Below are positions 1-22,360 of a DNA stretch of 64,000 nt, in pieces. The notes beneath the pieces are model-generated. The model was not told where the DNA came from, ran no database searches, and saw only the letters and a program-made list of their open reading frames with translations. The position numbers were made by a program, and so were the translations under genes. How positions within the stretch are numbered: position 1 is the first letter of the stretch; the number at the start of each line of letters is the position of its first letter. This stretch comes from Hirudinaria manillensis (Eukaryota > Annelida > Clitellata > Hirudinida > Hirudinidae): NCBI GenBank assembly GCA_034509925.1, contig CM067527.1, positions 5,685,001 through 5,749,000 on the forward strand. Reading direction: 5' to 3'.

Positions 1-1500
1 AAATTATTAAACATAATAATAATAAATAATAAATAAGATTAAATAATAATAAAAATAAATAAATAATATTAAATAATGATAATAGTAATAATAATAAATA
101 AGATTAAATAATATTAAATAATAATAATATTTTCCTGAGATGGGCATCTAAAATGTTCTCTACGATGCAATATATTCCAAGTCAATATGACGGGAAAATT
201 CCCAGGTTGAATGTTGGAACATCATTCAAGTTTATCACCACGACCTTAAAGCTATCGAACAGTTTTTATTACATGCAAATTATTCATCCAAATTAAACTG
301 ATTTAATGGCATATTTAATAGCAATTGATTAAAGTTTAATTATTTATTTATTTATTTATTTTCATAAAAACAGCGTCCAAATTACAACTTCATCGACAAC
401 TTGGAAAACCTCTTTTGGGATTCGTTTGGTCACTCGTCCTTATTAAGTAGCGCTACATAAATGACATCATTGCTGTGCTTGTTGTGGAATGAACCCATTC
501 GAAAGAACACTCTAATGCTTACGATCTTCACTCTGGAGCTTAAGGTACTAATATCCATCCAGGAGGTTCAACATCCTCAATGGAAGACTTTTAAATCTTT
601 TTCTTACTTTTGCTTCTTTTTGAATTTTTTATTAGATTAGGATTAGGTATATGCGTTTTTGTTTGTTTGTTTGTTTGTTTGTTTGGCTATTCTTGCTTAG
701 AAACAGAAAATTCGAAAAGAATTCAGAAAGAAAATTCGTGAAGAATTGAATCTGAATTTTGCGTGTTTGTTTGAAATTCCTGAGTTAAAATTTGAAACAA
801 AATTGAAAATAATCCGGCAATTTTTGTTTACAATTTAAGACTAATCAATTTCTTGGAAAGTTGGAGGATATTCTGATCAGTCATCACGTGATCAGCCATC
901 GGAGGCGATCACGTGATACTCTTTGAGAGCGCATTTTGATCTTTCGACCCTTCGAGATGTTATACGTCCTGTTTCCAGGACTGAAACAATCGATAAATTG
1001 CAGTTTCACTTTCGTTTATAATCACGTGCCCTGGAAATGTATTCGTCTTGTCGTTTCGAATCAGCGTCAGATGATAACGAAGATAGGAAAGCCTAATCTG
1101 CTTTCGGTGTTTTGCTGCGTGAAAACCCATCGCTCTTCGGTTTCACTTTCGAGTAGTGCTGTTAACAACTTGCGGCTTCTTGTCCGATAAGTAACGATCC
1201 TAAATTTAGTGATAAGGGATGATAAACATTTTTAAAAATTAAATTTGAAATAAAAGCTAATAAAACTTTTGATGTCAAGAATTGATTTAATTTAAATTAT
1301 TATTTATTATTCATAAATTTCGTTTATCCACGTTTTTGCATTTATTTGATTTTATTATTCTTTTGAGTATTATAATGAAAAATGATTGAGAGTATTACTG
1401 AAAGTAATATTTTGTGATTATTTTATTTCTTTTTTTTCATTGTCCTTCACTCGATAAATTACGAAGCTTCCATTTCGCTCAATTATCGTTGGCCTGGCTT

Positions 1501-1531
<31 letters not shown>

Positions 1532-2133
1532 CAATGATGATGATGATGGTGATGTTAATGATTATATTAATGTGGACGCCATTATCATCAACAACACGTG
1601 CCACGCCATTATCATTAACGTCGCCATAATAATCTTCCTCATTATCATCATCATCGTCGTCATCATCATCATCATCGTCATCATCGTCGTCATCATCATC
1701 ATCATCGTCATCATCATCATCATCATCCCTGCAACATCATCGCAAGTGCCATAGGACACGAATATGCAAATGAAATGAATTGAGGTGAAGCAAAAAGGAA
1801 TGAAATATTGAATAAATTGATGATTCATGCAAAGGAATGCATTGAATGGAATAAAAAATAAAGGAATAAATAATTGATAAATAATTAATTAATAAATAAT
1901 AAAAAATTAATTAATTAATAATTAATGACTCGTCAGTTTTATTAAAAGCAATACAAAGCCATCGATCAAATCTCCAATTTGTCAAGACGAATTTTGTCAT
2001 CAACCGAGAACAATCGAAAAGAGAAAAACAGGAGAAAAAACAAACAAAGCAAAACAAATCAAATCAATACAATACAATACAAAGCAATGCAAAACAAAGC
2101 GAAAACATGCCCACTTTCTGCTTCCAGTCTGAC
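1..2133. other. Left flank, no gene recognised; AT-rich with microsatellites
   Basis: No exon of a recognisable family was found on either strand. The first 135 bases are an imperfect AAT/AAAT microsatellite. Bases 1501-1562 are an (ATG)n run and 1639-1728 an (ATC)n run, which are complementary to each other. I searched this stretch for the missing TM6-TM7 exons of the GPCR next door and saw none, so they are probably beyond the left edge. Confidence 0.5.
883..917. promoter_or_regulatory. Pair of identical palindromic E-boxes
   Basis: The 10-base palindrome ATCACGTGAT occurs at 883-892 and again at 908-917, 25 bases apart centre to centre. CACGTG is the core bound by bHLH-zip factors such as USF, MITF/TFE and Max. 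Two exact 10-base copies this close are unlikely by chance in AT-rich DNA. The target gene is unknown. Functional use is inference. Confidence 0.35.
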
Positions 2134-12129
<9,996 letters not shown>

Positions 12130-13762
12130 GCCTGTGATATATTAAAAAGCACGTTGAACGATGATGATTATAGTCGCAAGGCAAACAGTTATTATCAATT
12201 GTTTGCAATTCGATTATAACTATATAACAAAAAATTGTTAATTAATAATAATATTAATAATAAATAAGCAATATTAATCGCACATAATCTATAATATATT
12301 AATGGATTCACGAACCTTGTTGATTCAAGAGAATTATGAAGTTCATTTCAGAAAAAATTTCTTTATCGGCACCGAATTTCAAGAATATTAATCAAAAATT
12401 AGCAATTTCCGCTTGTCTATATTTGCATTTCTGTTTGCAATTTCTCAGTACTGCGCACAAACATTAATAATCTCAGGTAATTATCCAAATAACATTAAAA
12501 AATACACAAATCTATTTTAATAACGACCAGCGAATGAATGAATACTTTGCAATCCTTGATTCAAATCATTAAAAAATGAAATGTCAAAGTTTTCAGAGTA
12601 TGGAGCCTGGAAAAGAGGAGTTTATATCGAGGAGCGGTCGTGGCGCGTGGACGGACGGAACAGCATTTGTAAGGTTTGCTGGCCTTGAATTCTTTATCGA
12701 AATAAATAAATTCTATAATAAATTGCTATAAATAACATTGAAGTATAATTATAAAGCAATAAATAATATAATTAATTCCGATTAAATATAATTAATATAA
12801 ATAATTATAGCTCTTCCACTGCTCTCTTAAATCCTCTTCTACGGAAATATTTTCTTGGAACCAGCTTATCCTGACCCCATCATTCTTCGGAGGATCTTTC
12901 GATGCATCGCGACGACCGGTAAATTACGCAAATTTTAATCGCCAAAATGATGGAATGGTTGTCTTAACCTAGTCTAATTCATTCTTGAATTTTCGAATGT
13001 ATTTTCGAATGAAAGCCTCGCGTAGGTTTGGTAGGTTATGCCGACGGTCAAACTTGATTAATACCATCCATCATTTTCTCATTTCATAAGCATTAATCTC
13101 AGTTTCTAGCTCACTTTTTTAACACTCGATGAGGCAAATTCATCAACCAAAATGCAGTAAGCACTCGAACGGAACCAAAAACTCGAGCCCAAACACGATA
13201 CCTTACTAATAACGCATTAAGAATGGAAAAACACTAATTCTAACACCAGAGTCGCTAAGCATACACGTAATATACTTGCTTCTCAATGAAACTCTACTAA
13301 AAGCCAACTTTAATGTCGCGTTTTTAAACAAAGTTAAAAGTACCATAAAAGTTAAATGAAGGCCGCGACCGTTTTAAATGGCAGTTCAAGCTGACAACTG
13401 AATAAAATATTTTGAATAGAAATTCCCAAATCTTGGCAACACTTGTAAGAGTAATACGATGATAATGGTTTACTTAATTCAATTGTAATTAATTGGAAAC
13501 AATTAAAAACAATTATTTATTTAATAAATTAGTTATATAAATAATGTATATTTATAAAAAAAAAACGGTAATATTTATTTCGTGCAATTGAAGCAATCGC
13601 AATAAGCAATTTCTGTCGAGGTCTCCATGCAAGCATGCAAGTTTACGTCAAAAAAATGACTCTTTAAACACAAATCCATGAAGTTTTGCATTAAAGCTTC
13701 CAAAGGACGGAGCACAGACAGATTTGGACACGTTTTTGTAACGATATTAGGATTCAGATCGG
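12130..13762. other. Intergenic: GPCR upstream region and TRP 3' flank
   Basis: No exon was recognised. The stretch holds the presumed promoter of the GPCR and the 3' flank of the TRP gene. A minus-strand polyadenylation signal (TTTATT on the plus strand) lies at 13574-13579, about 185 bases past the TRP stop. A short open frame at 13575-13799 overlaps the TRP end in another frame and has no recognisable domain. Confidence 0.5.
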
Positions 13763-16700
13763 TCATTCCAGCCTTCTGGCAAGTTTGGAAAGGGTACAAG
13801 TTTCCAGGCTCAGTTCGTGGATCCTTCTGATTTCTGTCCTAAGGTCGTTTAGGACTATTTTAATGAACCTACTGTCGTCTTCTCTTGCCGCCATAGTTGC
13901 TTTCAAGCTCTCCACTTGCAATGAAAGATCTCCAAGGACCAAAGAAAGCGGTTTCTCCGACTCCTGTCGACTTTTCTTCGTTTCGCCATTTTCGTCTCCC
14001 TCTTTGAACACTTCACTCTCTTTCCTTAGATTCTCCCAAAAGGCCTCGTCTAGGTTAACTTCCGTCACTTTGGACAAGTACCAGCGGTCCTGCTCGTAGT
14101 CGAGTTTAGTCGAGAACCCGAGGAGATTCCAACGCCTGAGGAAAGGAATCTTCTGCTCGAACCAAAGAGCTATTTTGAGGCTCTCGATTCTCCAGGCTGT
14201 CGATTTGTTGTTCCTGATGTCGCTGTAAGTGCTGTTCATCATTGCTATCAACATGTTCATGAGGACCACTGTCGAAAGGACTGAATAAGCTGCACAGACT
14301 GCTCTGAGGATGCCCACGCTGCCTCCAGATTCGGCATAACCCTTTTCCTCTGACACGTCGAGGATATTTCCTGGACTCAGCATCCTGTAAAACGTCAGAT
14401 AAATGGTGCTGGAGGAGTGCCTGCCATCTGGATTCAAATGGTAATCCGCCTGTATGAGGGCATGGATGGCATAACCGAAGCTGATGAGCACGAATATGTA
14501 GATGTATATGAATCGTGTGATGTCCTTGATTAGGATCTCTTTCAGTATACTTGCCAAATAATTCCAGTCTTTAAAGCCTTTCACGTAATTGATAGTGTGC
14601 AACCATCCGAAGATTAGGACGATGGATAGGCTTTCGAGGTACGCGTGTGGATTGGTGGAGTAGACGGCCATCACGAACCAGGCGACTGATGAACAAAAGA
14701 AACTTATAGAGGAGATGTGAGAAAGATTGTCGAAGATAAACAGCATCGCTCCTACTGGAATCCTCATTAGACCGGATGTGATGTCACTAATTTTTCTACT
14801 TCCAAACCATCCCTTCCTCAGAAGCCTTCCCGTCCTCCTAAATGCGGACAGGTAGTAAACGCCCATGGCCAGTTCGGAAGTCATTATGAAAACCGGCCAA
14901 ATGAGAAAGACACCTAGTAAACTCACAGAATTTAACTTCAGCTTGTGATGTTCGGTATCGGAAGTGTTGTTTATGAAATTAAAGCGATTGTAGAGGAATT
15001 CTGAACTCGGCATGGTGAAGTAGGTGAAGAGAACCATGAAGATCACGTGGAACCACATCAGCATCTCGTAGCCGCGTCTACATAGAGTCCAATACTTTGA
15101 GACTAAAAATTTGAATGGCTCATCGTCCAAGGCATCGTTTATGAAATTCTGGTCATTCGTGTTGACGATGAATTCTAAACACGACTTGGTTGTTCTTCTG
15201 GCCTTCGTTTCGTGTAGTTTTGAGCCGACATAGAGATCTACTTCCAGCTGCAGTGGTTCGTAATGGTGCGATTCAGTCATAGGTATGAGGTGAGTGACAT
15301 CGTACAATGCAAGGTCGTTGGCTCTGCTTTTATCTTCGAGAAAATTCCTGAGAATTCTGCTCTGCTTTAGAACTTTAGGCATATGGTTTTTATCACTAAC
15401 GTCGGGCAGTGTAAATTTACTGTCGAATGTGAACTTATAGACGTCTCTCGTCTGCAACATCGCCTTCAAAAGATTGCCAGTGCCAAGTTTGGAGGCGAAT
15501 TGAAGGGCATTGCACTTGTCGTAGTACAGTTCAGAGGTTAGGAACCTGACGGCCTTCATTTGATATTCAAAGTATTCCTTAGTGTTTTCCATCGGGTATT
15601 TCAGAGCTTCTTTTCGACAGTACCATCCGACCGATCCCTTGACGATCGTATAGTAAATGGCAATGAATTTGTCGGAGGAGGAAAGATCTCTCCGGTTGCA
15701 AATGATCATTTGGTGCATGCAAGTCGAACCGTTTGAACCCCTCAAGGTCAAATCAGCTCCGTAACGCAAAAGCAATTCGAATTTTTCATGGTCACCTACT
15801 TCTATGCTCTTGATAAGAGCTGTGTGACCTTTCTCGTCTTTTTTATCGACGTTTCTCTTTTTGGAGTTGTAGAAAAGCTTTAGGAGAGTTCGCACCTCCT
15901 TGGCAGTGCCGCTTCTGACCGCTATATGAAGGGCAGTTTCGCCGTCCGTGTTTTCCACTTCAGGATCGACGTCGATCAAATATTCCATGAGTTCTTCTCT
16001 TCTGTAAAACGCTGCCATGTGGAGAGCCGTGTTTCCGTTGCAATCTTGTTCATTAAGGAGAGTTTCGTACGTTTCCTTCATTCTTGCAACGAGCAGGGAA
16101 ACGATTTCTTCGTTCGCCAGCGAAGATGACACTGCAACGTGGAGTGGATTTTGGTTTAGTCTGTCACCAATGTCGACTCTGGCATACATGGAGAGTAGCG
16201 TCTTGACGCACTCCAAGTTGCCTTTTCTCACGGCTATGTGAAGAGGAGTTTCTCCGTCCACGTTCTGAAGATCGGTGAGATCGTCGTCTTTGTGCAGGTA
16301 GTAGCGCAGTACTTCGTGAGAGTCGTTGGCCGCAGCCGTGTGAAAGATGGTGTTGTCGTTCTTGTCCGATTCCAAGAGCTTCGGTCCGGCACTGAGTATG
16401 AAATCGAGCTTTTCGATGTCTCCAGAAGCAGCAGCCGAATGCAAGTAAACCGGGTTAAGCATGTGATCGCTTTTAGTCTGATCCATGAGATACTTGAGCA
16501 GGTCGATGGAGTTCTGTCTCATGGCCAAGTCGTAAACCGTTTCCCTGAAGTTATTCCTCAGCGTAAGGTCGGCCGAAAAGTTTTCTATGAGCACTTTAAC
16601 GGCGGCTAGATTTCCATTTTCCGTAGCTACCATGACCGGAGTGTTGCCCAAATCGTCGACCATATTTATTAATTTTCCGTTCTCTTTTATTATTTCTTCC

Positions 16701-19700
16701 AGGATTTGTTCAAAACCGTGCTTAGAGGCGATGAACAGAGCTCCGGCGATATTCGACTGAGTGATTCTAACCTTCGTTTTCGGTTCCATGAGTTTTTTCA
16801 TCAGTGGAACGTAGTTGTGTTTGGCAACCATTTCTACGACCCATCGTGGATTTTTTATTCTTTCCAAATTCAGATCTGTTTCCGGGTTGTCTATGAGAAT
16901 CTCGGCCATTTGAATCTGTCCGTTGGTAACTGCAAGATGGAGAGCCGAGCACTGAAATTTGTTGATGCAGTTCAGGTTGACGCCCAGTCTTATGAGTTCC
17001 TTGAACGTATCCAGATCTCCTTTCTGAACTGCCCACATCAATGGAGTTTCGTTGGAGCTGTCCTGGGCATCGAGATCGACTTCGTGTTTTGCCAGGAGAG
17101 CCAAAAGTTTGTGGTGGCCGTTCACGGTTGCCAGGTGGGCGGCATTCATTCTCGTCTTCGTGCCCAGCATTTTTGTAACCACTTTCTCGTTGACAAACCT
17201 CTTAACCTTTGGATAAATTAATAATACTTGATTGAATAATATTCAAAGTTTATTTATAAATTGAAGAGTCAAAAAAACTCAACTCAAAACCATAACATAA
17301 GCAAGGCTAACTTATAACCACGTTGAAGTTTATGATTAATTCCAAAATGAAATTCTTATTTTTGATTTTTTTAAACTTTTTCAAGTTTAAATGAGAAACA
17401 TTACACGTCTATGTCTTCATTTCTTGTGTTTTTTAAATTTAAATAATTTCTCATAATAATAAAATAAACTAAAATAATTGCACAGAATATTGATATAAAA
17501 TCGTCCAAGTTTTTCAGACATTTAATACATTTAGATTTAATTTTTTGTATTAATAAAAATTATTAAGTTTAATAATAATAATAATAATAATAATAATGTT
17601 AATAACCACCTTGTCCATTGGAAGATCTTTTATGATAGGTTGAATAAGGGCTTGAAAAGGTGGCATGATGGCCGGAAAATGCTTCCTCAGCTTCACGAGG
17701 AACATTTCCGTCAACTCCAAATTGCCCTGTTCTGCGAGAATATGAAGACATGTCTTCAAAGAAGGTGGAATCTGAATTTCTAGATTCGTGTAGGTCTTCA
17801 TGAGAAACTCTCCACTGCAGTTGTCGACCAAATATGAGGATATTTTCTGATTGTTTTCTTCCAGGGCCGAATGTAAAAGGTTCATGTTTCTTCTCGGTTC
17901 GATCAAACTTTGAGATTCCAAAGACAGTTTTTCCTCTCCATCTTGACCCGTGTTGGAGTTGTTTTCGTCGGCAATAAACTTGAGAAGGCCCTCCAAATCG
18001 TCATTCTCGACCAGTTGAAATGCCTGCTTTCTGATCTTTGATATCCTGGTTTCTTCTTCTTTCATCTTTTGATATCTTTCTGAAAGCTGGAGGATTTAAA
18101 ATATTTTCTTTGAACATGATAGTCGCTGGTTTAAAAATTATTGTCCATAATTAAATACATTCTAACGATGTGAAATTGTTTGTACTTTTTGTGAATTTGT
18201 TAATAAAAACATTTTAATATGTAATGTCAATCAAACACTTGGTGGTTAGTGGGAACAACCCTTGCCATTGCGCAACACATGTCGGTGAATCAATTGCACT
18301 TTTGACATTCACCATGAACTACGATGCAGTTCAAATGAGTCATTGACGAATAGAGAAATACACCAATTTGATAACTTTAAAATAAATTAAAAGTTAGAAA
18401 ATAATCTGAATTTATTGTTTATTAATTAATAATTATTTATTAAAAGTTTCTAAACGAGCAGTCTAAATTGGATTTATCCAACTCGTGTTTCAAGGCCAAT
18501 GGTCAAGGTTATGTGCAATGTAATACATTGCATTGTTGTTGTTGTAGGTTGTTAGACATTTTTAATCGATAGTCATGTTAATATCCACCTTGGCTTTTTT
18601 ATGAGACATATTGATATGCATATTCACCAAGTATGAATATATTGTATACTAATTTATGAATAATGTTTATTAATGTTTGAACGGGCAACCCAATGCCACA
18701 GGATGCTCATTTCATATTCAACGTTGTATTTATTAAGTAGGCGGTCAAAACTGACGTTATTGCATAATAATATTTGCTAATTTATAAGCAAAATGAGGAT
18801 TATAAATTTAAATATTAAAATGAGTATTATCTTTTTACGTAGTTTTCATAATGTTTTAAGTCTATTTTTATCGATGTATTTCCGTAATTTTCTTATAATT
18901 TTTTTTTAATGTCACCTTCCGTCCTCAAACAATTCCAAATCTAAAACTCCAACCTTTGTTGTTGCTAAATTGACCATCGAATTTGGCAACATGCTGTCCA
19001 ACGTGATGGACGTGGCGATGCTTCTCCTAACTTTGCCGGTCAACTTTTCCATCTTCTTCTTCTTCGTCCGACTTTGTTCCTGAGTTTCGTCGGCTTCCAA
19101 AAGGTTGCTATTCAGGGAGATGGTTTCAGATGAGGCTGCAGACGTTGGCTTCGGTTTACTTTTGGAAAAAGGCCACATGCTGGATCTTTGGAGCACTCGA
19201 ACAAATGCCACGAGGTGAACGCCTTACTTTGGAAATGTAGCTTTTATTTAATTCCTTTGCCTTAGATATTCTGATAAATTAAGAAGAAAATGCTTCCCAT
19301 AAAAAAACTTCACTATTGAATTTCTCCTCTTGTCATTTTTTTTTGAAGAGAAAGCACAAAAAAGCTTGTCTAAGGTCTTTGAAAGCAGATCTCCAGCGAC
19401 ATCTTTCATCCACCCAAAGAGCTTTTTTAACTTTTAAGAAATCACTTTTCAGATTTAAACATTCTTTTATCAACTTTTATTTGAAATTCTTTTTCCTAAA
19501 CAGTTGAATTTTAATAATTGAACATTATTTCTGCTTATTCTTCAATCCACAAAGTAAACATCCTTCAAAATTTTTCAAATTAACTTCGTAATTGACAGAG
19601 ACTATTTGGTAACCCGCTATTCCTTGTGAAAGATTTGAACGAGGACAATCTCTTTGTGTCCCTATGATGTCCTGCTACGAATGCCTACAACAAAACAAAT

Positions 19701-22360
19701 GAATCTGCCTTCACCTGAGTTTATAGCCGAGTAGCTAACACGGTTTGCCTTACACTCTCCTCATTATCTCGTGTACTCTCTTTGTAGTGCCCCGAACTTT
19801 CAAAAGATCTAAGCTCTGTTAATTGCGTAAAACTTGTGATCTATTGTCTGGCAAGGTGCATTGTCGCATTATCGTCGAAACGAATTTTTATATCTTTGTA
19901 AACAACTCTCGGTTTCCAGCAGCAGACAGATTTCGTTGGAACGGATGTCGAGTTCAGTCAGAGCTCTTTCCAAAACCAACAAGAATTTCAGTACCGGGAA
20001 GAAATCCGATGGTTTTGTTTCTGACATCGTACTTAATGGCGTGTGAAAGATGTGTGTGCAAGCGTAGGCAGACTTTAAATCGATAGCTATGAAAGGATAT
20101 CAAGGTACCAGCAGAAGCTATTTATAGACTTAGGATATTTTTAATATGGATAGTTTGTCGATTTTGTTGTCGATTATTGGAATCTCAGGCTGTTTGTAAA
20201 TGTTTGCTTTCGTTTTGTTTCTTGTGACTTGAATTGGACTGTAAAAATAATCTTGGAAAAAAGTCGCTACTCATTGATACGATGGTGATAAATTTGAAGA
20301 ATGAACGATCAACCAATCAACCAATATACCTGTGAACAATATAAACCAATGAATTCATTTCAAATGACAATTTCTAAGTTCTGTTGTCCTGAGTAACATC
20401 AGGCATAATACTTGGAAAGTTTGTAGTTTGTTTCCTGCTTTAAGACATTTGCATTAGTTGAAAATTGAACTTGCGGAGATGTAACGATTTTATATCCTGA
20501 TCTGAGCCAACTCTTGTGGACACATGAAGTAACACATTTATTATTATTATTATTATTAATATTTTTTTTATAAAGATCATTATCAATATTAGTTTCATTA
20601 TTGGTGATATCATCAAAATTCTGGTCCTTCCACACCTGTGCGCCGTTCTAGTTTTGAAAGAATTGCGTTTCTTCCAATGACCTTATCGACCCAAATCGAG
20701 AATAAACGTTGAAGCAAAAGCAAAGCAAACTCATTGAATTCTGCACTCAGAGTTTGTTGATGTTTGGGTTGAGTTGAATCCACGATGTGACAGTCACTAC
20801 CAAATTCTTGCTTCTATTCTAAAGCGCTTTCTAAATCTCCTTTCTCTAGAACCAGGTGTGAACATTGTCCTTGTTTAGTGGCTTAATTTGGACTCGTAAT
20901 TAAACTTTTATTGTTTAATTTGCTTTTTAAATAATCAGGTAGAATTCCTTTTTTTTTATAATGTACACTCGTATGTTCTCAATTTTGAGTCGCTTATGAA
21001 ATACATCGTATATTTAGCTATTGGACTGGTAAAAAAAAACAATTTAAATTAAGAAATACGACACACTCTATTGTGCATGCAAAATACATGATCGTGTCGG
21101 GGTGTTTGGTGGCCACTCAGACACTTTTGGTGATGAAGATAACGACGACGACGGTGATGATGATAACAATACTATGTTGAGGACGTTGATAAGCAAAATT
21201 TGTGCAGTGAGAGAATGTTTTGGATGAAAAATAAGTTAAATTACTTAAGTAAATTAAGTGCAATCAAACAAATTAGATTGAATTATGTCTGGGAAAAAAT
21301 GCCTTAAATTTTTATTCCTAAACTTCTATGAACTTTTGTGAACTTACATCAATTGAAATGGCTGCCAATACGGGCAACTTCCAAACGTCCGACATTTTTC
21401 TTGCTTTGCCCTTCTGCCATTGCTCTTGGAGGTCAATACCTCGTTTGTCAAGACTGTGGCGCTTGCTGTCAGCTTGATCTGTTAATTGTTAGTTAATATT
21501 AATATTGGTTATTGAATGTCATCAATTGTTTCTTATTGATATCGTGATTGGTTAGCGAAATGTTTGATGTTCGGGAAATCATTTGAAATGCGAGATGGAT
21601 TCGAATATTCGTCAGTTTCATGAAATATGCAAAGATAGAGACAAAGTTAAATTTAAACTTTACGACATCAATTATCATAAATTATGCTAAAGCCTATCTG
21701 GAGAGAAGGCGGAGACGTGCCTCCGTGATCCAGAAAAGATTTTTTTTCTCGTTTGATGGGAAGGTAGGGTCTTAAGGTTTGACTTTAAATTTATATATTA
21801 TATTATTAATATTGTTATTATTATTTTACATTTATTTCTCTCTTGGGATCAGACAAATATTTTGGTATCGGTCTGTCAACAGTCTTCCGAGGCACGATCT
21901 ACTCAGGATCATTAGCTTGAGTCTCAAAACATGACCTATCGACAAGATTACCGACTTGAAATAGCAATTTTCTATTGATACTTAAATAAAATTTGAATTA
22001 TTATTAATATTTAGATTGAGTGGACTCAAAATCATCACACATAATGCGCAACAAATTCTAGCAAAAATTTTATTAACAAGTCCAAAGATGTCACCTACCC
22101 GATCCATTATGGTTTTCTTCATTGAAGAGGTCCACAACTCCTGAGCAGACGTCTTCGTCCTCGCGAGTTTGAAGGAAGTTCACTTTTAATCCTTTGTTAG
22201 AAATGTTGGTTCTATTAGGAAAGGCCACCAGACGACTCAAAAAGTTTCCTCTCTTTTCGGGAGGTTCTTTAATCGCTTCGTGTTGAAAAGTTCCTTTTTT
22301 TAATAAACTCTTTCCGGACATGTCCAGTGAAATCCCTGATATATTCGAGAAAATGTGCAC
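13763..22360 (-). CDS. Ankyrin-rich TRP cation channel (TRPV-like pore region) with two alternative first exons
   Basis: Predicted non-selective cation channel subunit of the plasma membrane. The main exon (13763-17206) codes 1147 residues and exon 2 is 17610-18075. Two coding first exons, 1a (22095-22360) and 1b (18916-19211), both end in phase 2 at AG/GTGACAT and join the same acceptor, giving about 1391 or 1401 residues. Ankyrin-type repeats (TALHMAA, TPLHIAVRKGN, TALHIAVRSG and others, roughly 13-15) span about residues 180-800. Six hydrophobic segments follow at about 965-1245. The pore stretch is TFYRMLSPGN, and S6 is VVLMNMLIAMMNSTYSDI, followed by a Trp-containing TRP-like helix (STAWRIESL). 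FGW..INYVKGF before S5 and MNMLIAMM in S6 recall TRPV, whereas the repeat number is more like TRPA or TRPN. The C-terminus is charged with a short predicted coiled coil. I am sure of TRP and unsure of the subfamily. The acceptor of exon 2 (GAAAG/A) was chosen on phase. Confidence 0.88.
19212..22094. other. Intron between the alternative TRP first exons
   Basis: This stretch would be both the intron of the 1a transcript and the promoter region of the 1b transcript. Around 19850-20030 there is a slightly GC-richer patch with a 52-codon minus-strand frame beginning MSETKPSDFFPV. It has no AG/GT donor in the phase required for TRP, so I do not call it an exon. A short (TTA)n lies at 20540-20556. 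Nothing else was recognised. Confidence 0.4.

Noticed and set aside
1-2133. Possible TM6-TM7 exons of the GPCR
   Set aside because: Searched for the usual TM6 and NPxxY-type TM7 patterns on the minus strand without success; most likely beyond the edge.
15926-17221. Several plus-strand open frames of 67-171 codons opposite the TRP exon
   Set aside because: They are antisense shadows of the long ankyrin-coding exon, with no conserved domain.
19840-20040. Minus-strand 52-codon frame considered as a third TRP first exon
   Set aside because: It ends at a stop without an AG/GT donor in phase 2, unlike exons 1a and 1b.
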